From Methylobacterium sp. J-077 (GTDB lineage: Bacteria > Pseudomonadota > Alphaproteobacteria > Rhizobiales > Beijerinckiaceae): 64,000 nt of DNA. The DNA lies in assembly GCF_022829365.1 (NCBI RefSeq), contig NZ_JAKSYJ010000052.1, positions 1-64,000 on the forward strand, given 5' to 3'. How positions within the stretch are numbered: the stretch's first letter is position 1; each line of letters begins with the position of its first letter. Under the pieces are notes generated by a model. It was not told the DNA's origin and searched no databases. It was given only the letters and a program-made list of their open reading frames with translations. The position numbers and the translations under genes are program-made. Shown here one piece after another: positions 52,894 to 64,000 of the stretch.

Positions 52894-53481
52894 TCAGTAG
52901 CCGTCGTAAAGGCTGCCCGTGGAGAAGCCGAGGCCGACGCCGACATCGGCCGAGCTGGCGCCGGTGATGCCCACGGCGTCCGGGATCGAGCCGACCAGCG
53001 GACCGCCATAGGAGGCGGCGCGATAACCGCCACCATAGCCGCCGAGCGGCACCCAGCCGGAGCGGGCCGGCGCCACGAGGACGCGGCGGCTGACCGTGGT
53101 GTATTCCGGCGGGATCGTCTCGGGGATCGACTGGGCGGCCCGCACCAGCACGGTCCGGGTGCGCAGGGCGAAGCGCGGCGGCGCGGTCACCCAGCAGCCG
53201 ATCAGCTCGCCGCCGGGACCGCGGCTCGTCTGCCAGAAACGGCCACCGGGCGAGACCATCACGCGCTCGGACACCGTGTCGTAGACCGGCGGCGTGGTGC
53301 GGTAGACCGTGCGCGGCGGCCGCACAAGGACGTTCTCCTGCACGGTGTCGTAGACCGGCGGCGTCGTGACGTGGCGGTAGCATTCGGAGCCGTAGCAGCC
53401 GCCCGCCTGCGCGGGGGCGGTGAACAGCAGGCCGCCGAAGGCGGCGGCGAGAAGGGTTGAGCGTGCGACCGGCGCGGTCAT
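52894..53481 (-). CDS. secreted protein with PPVYDTV repeats
   Basis: 195 residues with a signal peptide (MTAPVARSTLLAAAFGGLLF ending about AQA). The mature part repeats the pattern TTPPVYDTVxExVLVxPPR: TTPPVYDTVQENVLVRPPRT, then TTPPVYDTVSERVMVSPGGR, and later a divergent IPPEYTTVSRRVLVAP. Two Cys lie near the start (GGCYGSECY) and one in IGCWV. The C-terminus is glycine-rich. Function unknown; the repeat resembles short envelope-protein repeats in Rhizobiales, and the residues suggest a surface or periplasmic binding role. It is monocistronic. Confidence 0.72.
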   Translation of the reverse strand: MTAPVARSTLLAAAFGGLLFTAPAQAGGCYGSECYRHVTTPPVYDTVQENVLVRPPRTVYRTTPPVYDTVSERVMVSPGGRFWQTSRGPGGELIGCWVTAPPRFALRTRTVLVRAAQSIPETIPPEYTTVSRRVLVAPARSGWVPLGGYGGGYRAASYGGPLVGSIPDAVGITGASSADVGVGLGFSTGSLYDGY

Positions 53482-53907
53482 GGAAGTCCTCTGGTACGCG
53501 GTACGGGCGAGATGCTGCGCAAAGGCGGCGCACGTCTCGACGCACTACAGTCCAGAGTCGTTGCGCGGTTCGCAAGCAAAGTTCAAAATGAAGGTAAAAT
53601 TAACCCTCGGTTTGGACTGCTTAGCGCTCCACTACCTAGGTAAGATTCTATCGAAGAGCGTTACCGTTCCTTAGCGCCATTTTTGAAGGCGGCGCTTCGG
53701 TGCCCGACAGGCGCTCGGAGGGTCCTGATCGGCCCCCCTCCAACCCACCCCCCTCATCCTGAGGTGCCCGGGGATCGAAGATCGCCGGGCCTCGAAGGAG
53801 CCCTCCTGAGGTCACCGCAATCCCGGGAGGGCTCCTTCGAGGCCTCCGCTGCGCTTCGGCACCTCAGGATGAGGGCGAGAATGGGAAAGATCGGTCTAAC
53901 AGGCCGC
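53482..53907. other. 426-base intergenic region carrying a palindromic element
   Basis: Holds an AT-rich promoter-like patch (53575-53680) and the repeat at 53751-53875. Both flanking genes are on the minus strand, so the AT-rich patch probably drives the PPVYDTV-repeat protein gene. No gene is seen. Confidence 0.5.
53751..53875. repeat. 125-base inverted-repeat element (CTCATCCTGAGG type)
   Basis: The outer arms CCCTCATCCTGAGGTGCC and GGCACCTCAGGATGAGGG are perfect inverse copies of 18 bases. Inner arms GGGCCTCGAAGGAGCCCTCC and GGAGGGCTCCTTCGAGGCC also pair. This sequence type is widespread in Rhizobiales genomes. A conserved tail GAGAATGGGAAAGATCGGTC follows the right arm and is shared with the remnant at 11.9 kb. 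Confidence 0.75.
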
Positions 53908-55089
53908 TCAGGTCTGCCCGGGCTTGAGCTGATAAAAAATATGCCGCCCGATGACATCCATCTTGCGCAGGCGCCTTGCCCAGCCCGGCCGCACGTAATC
54001 GGCGTGGTAGTGGGTGGCGGCCCCGACCTCGGCCAGGTAGGTCCGGCCCTCGATCACCGAGCGGGCGATCCGGGTCGCGGATTCCCAGGCGCCAGCATCG
54101 GTGATGCGCAGGGACTTGCCCTCGCAGGCGAAGGAGAACTGGCAGCCCATGTAATGGTGCCGGTTCTGGTAGACGACGCCGCAGACGCTGCTCGGATAGA
54201 GGCCGCTCTTCACGCGGTTGAGCACCACCTGGGCCACGGCGGCCCGCCCCGCCTCGGATTCGCTGCGGGCCTCGAAATAGACCGCCTCCGACAGGCAGCG
54301 CTGCTCCTTGTCGAGGGATTCGGGGTCGATCAGGTCGGCGTAGCGCCGGCTCGCATCCTCCGGAACCGATTGAAGGGCCTCCGAGCGATCGGGACGGATC
54401 GCGAAATCGGGCAGCGCCAGGCTCGCGGCCGCCACCTCGATCGGGATCGCGTCGGCGGGGGCGGGCGTGGTCGAGGACAGGGCCACGGCCCGAGGCACGG
54501 GCGGGGTCGAGCCGTCGTAGCGGCGCTCGGTTTCGCCATCCTCGGTCAGGTCGGCGCGGCCCTCCCCCGTGGAGGCGGCGCTCCCGGAACCGGTGGTCAG
54601 GCCGAGATCGGGCACCGGCACGAAGCCGGCCTCCGGCTCGGCCTCGGGATCCCAGACCGCCGAGCCCGCGCTCAGCACGCCGCTGACGCTGCCGGTGACG
54701 TCGCCGAACACCAGGGCGGCCCCGGTCTCGCGCAGGGCGGCGGCCCGGCGCGCGTAGCTCGCGGCCGGCGGCTGGGACGGGTCACCCTTGGCCTGGCGCT
54801 GCACCACCGGGAACACGTGCGCGCCGGTCTTGAACACCGCCTGGAGCGGATCGTCGGCGCTGCGCCGCTGGGCGGATCCGATCAGCGCCGTGCCGGGCGG
54901 CAGGGCCGGGACCGTGAAGGCGTCGATCGCCCCGAGCCGGCTCGAGCCGATCGCATTCTCGGTCCCGGCATCGGCCGTGAACGAGACCAGCAAGCCGAGC
55001 CCCGCCAGCCACGGCGTCAGGGCAGCCGAGAGCCAGCGCAGGCTCGATTCCCGTCGTCCTCGTCTCGCGCCCACGGCTTCAACTCGCAC
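53908..55089 (-). CDS. cell-wall hydrolase of the SleB/CwlJ type
   Basis: 393 residues from GTG 55089; other starts (GTG 55074, TTG 55242) are possible because no strong ribosome-binding site decides. A hydrophobic helix near residue 20-40 (WLSAALTPWLAGLGLLVSFT) anchors or exports it. A long Pro/Ala-rich, low-complexity middle region precedes the catalytic Hydrolase_2 domain, about the last 130 residues: CLSEAVYFEARSESEAGRAA (catalytic Glu), VVLNRVKSGLYPSSVCGVVY and ATHYHADYVRPGWARR. It cleaves peptidoglycan; the Alphaproteobacterial members are not sporulation-linked. Confidence 0.85.
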   Translation of the reverse strand: MRVEAVGARRGRRESSLRWLSAALTPWLAGLGLLVSFTADAGTENAIGSSRLGAIDAFTVPALPPGTALIGSAQRRSADDPLQAVFKTGAHVFPVVQRQAKGDPSQPPAASYARRAAALRETGAALVFGDVTGSVSGVLSAGSAVWDPEAEPEAGFVPVPDLGLTTGSGSAASTGEGRADLTEDGETERRYDGSTPPVPRAVALSSTTPAPADAIPIEVAAASLALPDFAIRPDRSEALQSVPEDASRRYADLIDPESLDKEQRCLSEAVYFEARSESEAGRAAVAQVVLNRVKSGLYPSSVCGVVYQNRHHYMGCQFSFACEGKSLRITDAGAWESATRIARSVIEGRTYLAEVGAATHYHADYVRPGWARRLRKMDVIGRHIFYQLKPGQT

Positions 55090-55303
55090 CGATGCACCAC
55101 CGTCGGCGCCATCCTCCCCGTTTCCAGGGCGTTTCGGCGGCCGACGCGGATTTATCGCCCGGCATGGTTGAGCCCCGGTTAAGCCGGTCCCGTAGCAGAC
55201 GTCCCGGTTTCGGTACTCGGTGCTCGTTCGTGCTGCGGCCAAGAAAAAGGGCGGCCCGAGGGCCGCCCTGTCTCATCTCAAACCTGTCGCTCGTGACGAA
55301 GCG

Positions 55304-59512
<4,209 letters not shown>

Positions 59513-59639
59513 GATCCGCTCCTTGTTGACGCCGGTGGCCCCGCGCCGGGCCATCGTGTCCTGAAAAAGATCCGGCGCCGCGCCCTGCTCAGGCGCCGCT
59601 GGCCGTCGTCACCCGGAGGCCCCGCCCCTCCCCGCTCGA

Positions 59640-59664
59640 CCGTGGCGGCGCGACGCCGCCACGG
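59640..59664 (-). promoter_or_regulatory. stem-loop in the rpoB-rpoC intergenic region
   Basis: CCGTGGCGGCG (59640-59650) pairs with CGCCGCCACGG (59654-59664) with loop CGA. No T-run follows on the minus strand, so it is unlikely to terminate; it could be an RNase III-type processing or stabilising element. It starts 20 bases past the rpoB stop. Confidence 0.55.
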
Positions 59665-59683
59665 GAGGTGTTTCGCGACTCCG

Positions 59684-63808
<4,125 letters not shown>

Positions 63809-63961
63809 GTGAACTCGCTCCATCCCGCGTGCCTCGCGCCCGGGGAAGCGTTCCCGAAAGGGACCTCCCGCACCGGACTGTGACGCGCGCCCCGCCGGAC
63901 CGCGCCACCGAACCGAATCTCTCTAGGCTCCCGTCCGGAGCCGTCCGCCGAAGCGGCCTAA

Positions 63962-63988
63962 AGCCCGCGGGTGCTGCACCCGCGGGCT
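63962..63988 (-). terminator. hairpin upstream of rpoB (probably after rplL)
   Basis: AGCCCGCGGGTG (63962-63973) pairs with CACCCGCGGGCT (63977-63988) around CTG. On the minus strand it is followed only by TTT. It lies where the rplL-rpoB intergenic attenuator is expected; rplL itself is outside the window. Confidence 0.55.
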
Positions 63989-64000
63989 CCAGTCACGACA

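Overview
The window is high-GC chromosomal DNA from an alphaproteobacterium. The best fit is a Methylobacterium/Methylorubrum-like member of the Hyphomicrobiales. The reasons are the alphaproteobacterial RpoB/RpoC sequences, a Cpa/Tad pilus locus, an FtrABCD iron-uptake operon of the Brucella/Rhizobiales type, GcrA- and CtrA-related signals and several families of GC-rich intergenic palindromes. It is mostly core genome with small accessory patches. There is no prophage, insertion sequence or CRISPR array.

Layout. (1) 1-9.0 kb, minus strand: the edge of a transglutaminase-like protease gene, a small membrane protein, then a valine/isobutyryl-CoA catabolic cluster read in the order mmsA, isobutyryl-CoA dehydrogenase, 3-hydroxyisobutyryl-CoA hydrolase, mmsB, enoyl-CoA hydratase, an unknown 145-residue protein and an acyl-CoA synthetase. 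A LysR regulator diverges from mmsA. (2) 10-13.3 kb: iron-dependent alcohol dehydrogenase, a DinJ/YafQ toxin-antitoxin pair and an orphan ABC solute-binding protein. (3) 13.5-21.5 kb, plus strand: the Flp pilus assembly genes cpaBCDEF-tadBC with a CtrA-type half-site upstream, facing a small GcrA C-terminal-domain-like gene. (4) 22-29 kb: 3-mercaptopyruvate sulfurtransferase, ftrABDC iron uptake with an Irr-box-like palindrome, and a double-barrel outer-membrane porin. (5) 29-35 kb: lipB, a solitary fliN, tRNA-Leu(GAG), an OPT transporter interrupted by one in-frame TGA, and a DEAD-box RNA helicase. (6) 35-44 kb: small secreted and membrane proteins, thioesterase, sodC, two RNA methyltransferases, corA, a chemoreceptor and a B12-binding radical SAM enzyme. 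(7) 44-53.5 kb: fatty-acid/acyl-CoA genes split by an unknown lower-GC two-gene cassette, then threonylcarbamoyl-AMP synthase, wrbA with a divergent LysR gene, a GreA/B factor, acuI and a repeat-containing secreted protein. (8) 53.5-64 kb: a SleB-type cell-wall hydrolase, rpoC and rpoB.

Genes that work together: mmsA to enoyl-CoA hydratase cover most steps from isobutyryl-CoA to propionyl-CoA; acuI and the second acyl-CoA cluster fit the same C3/C4 acyl-CoA economy. ftrA-D form one ferrous-iron importer. cpaB-tadC form the pilus machine but lack pilin and prepilin peptidase, which must be elsewhere. The most notable observations are the Trp-to-stop change in the OPT transporter, the tandem porin fusion, the Irr-like box before ftrA, the CtrA half-site before cpaB, the stand-alone GcrA-like domain and the uncharacterised two-gene cassette. 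All functional calls come from reading sequence motifs; no database search was run.
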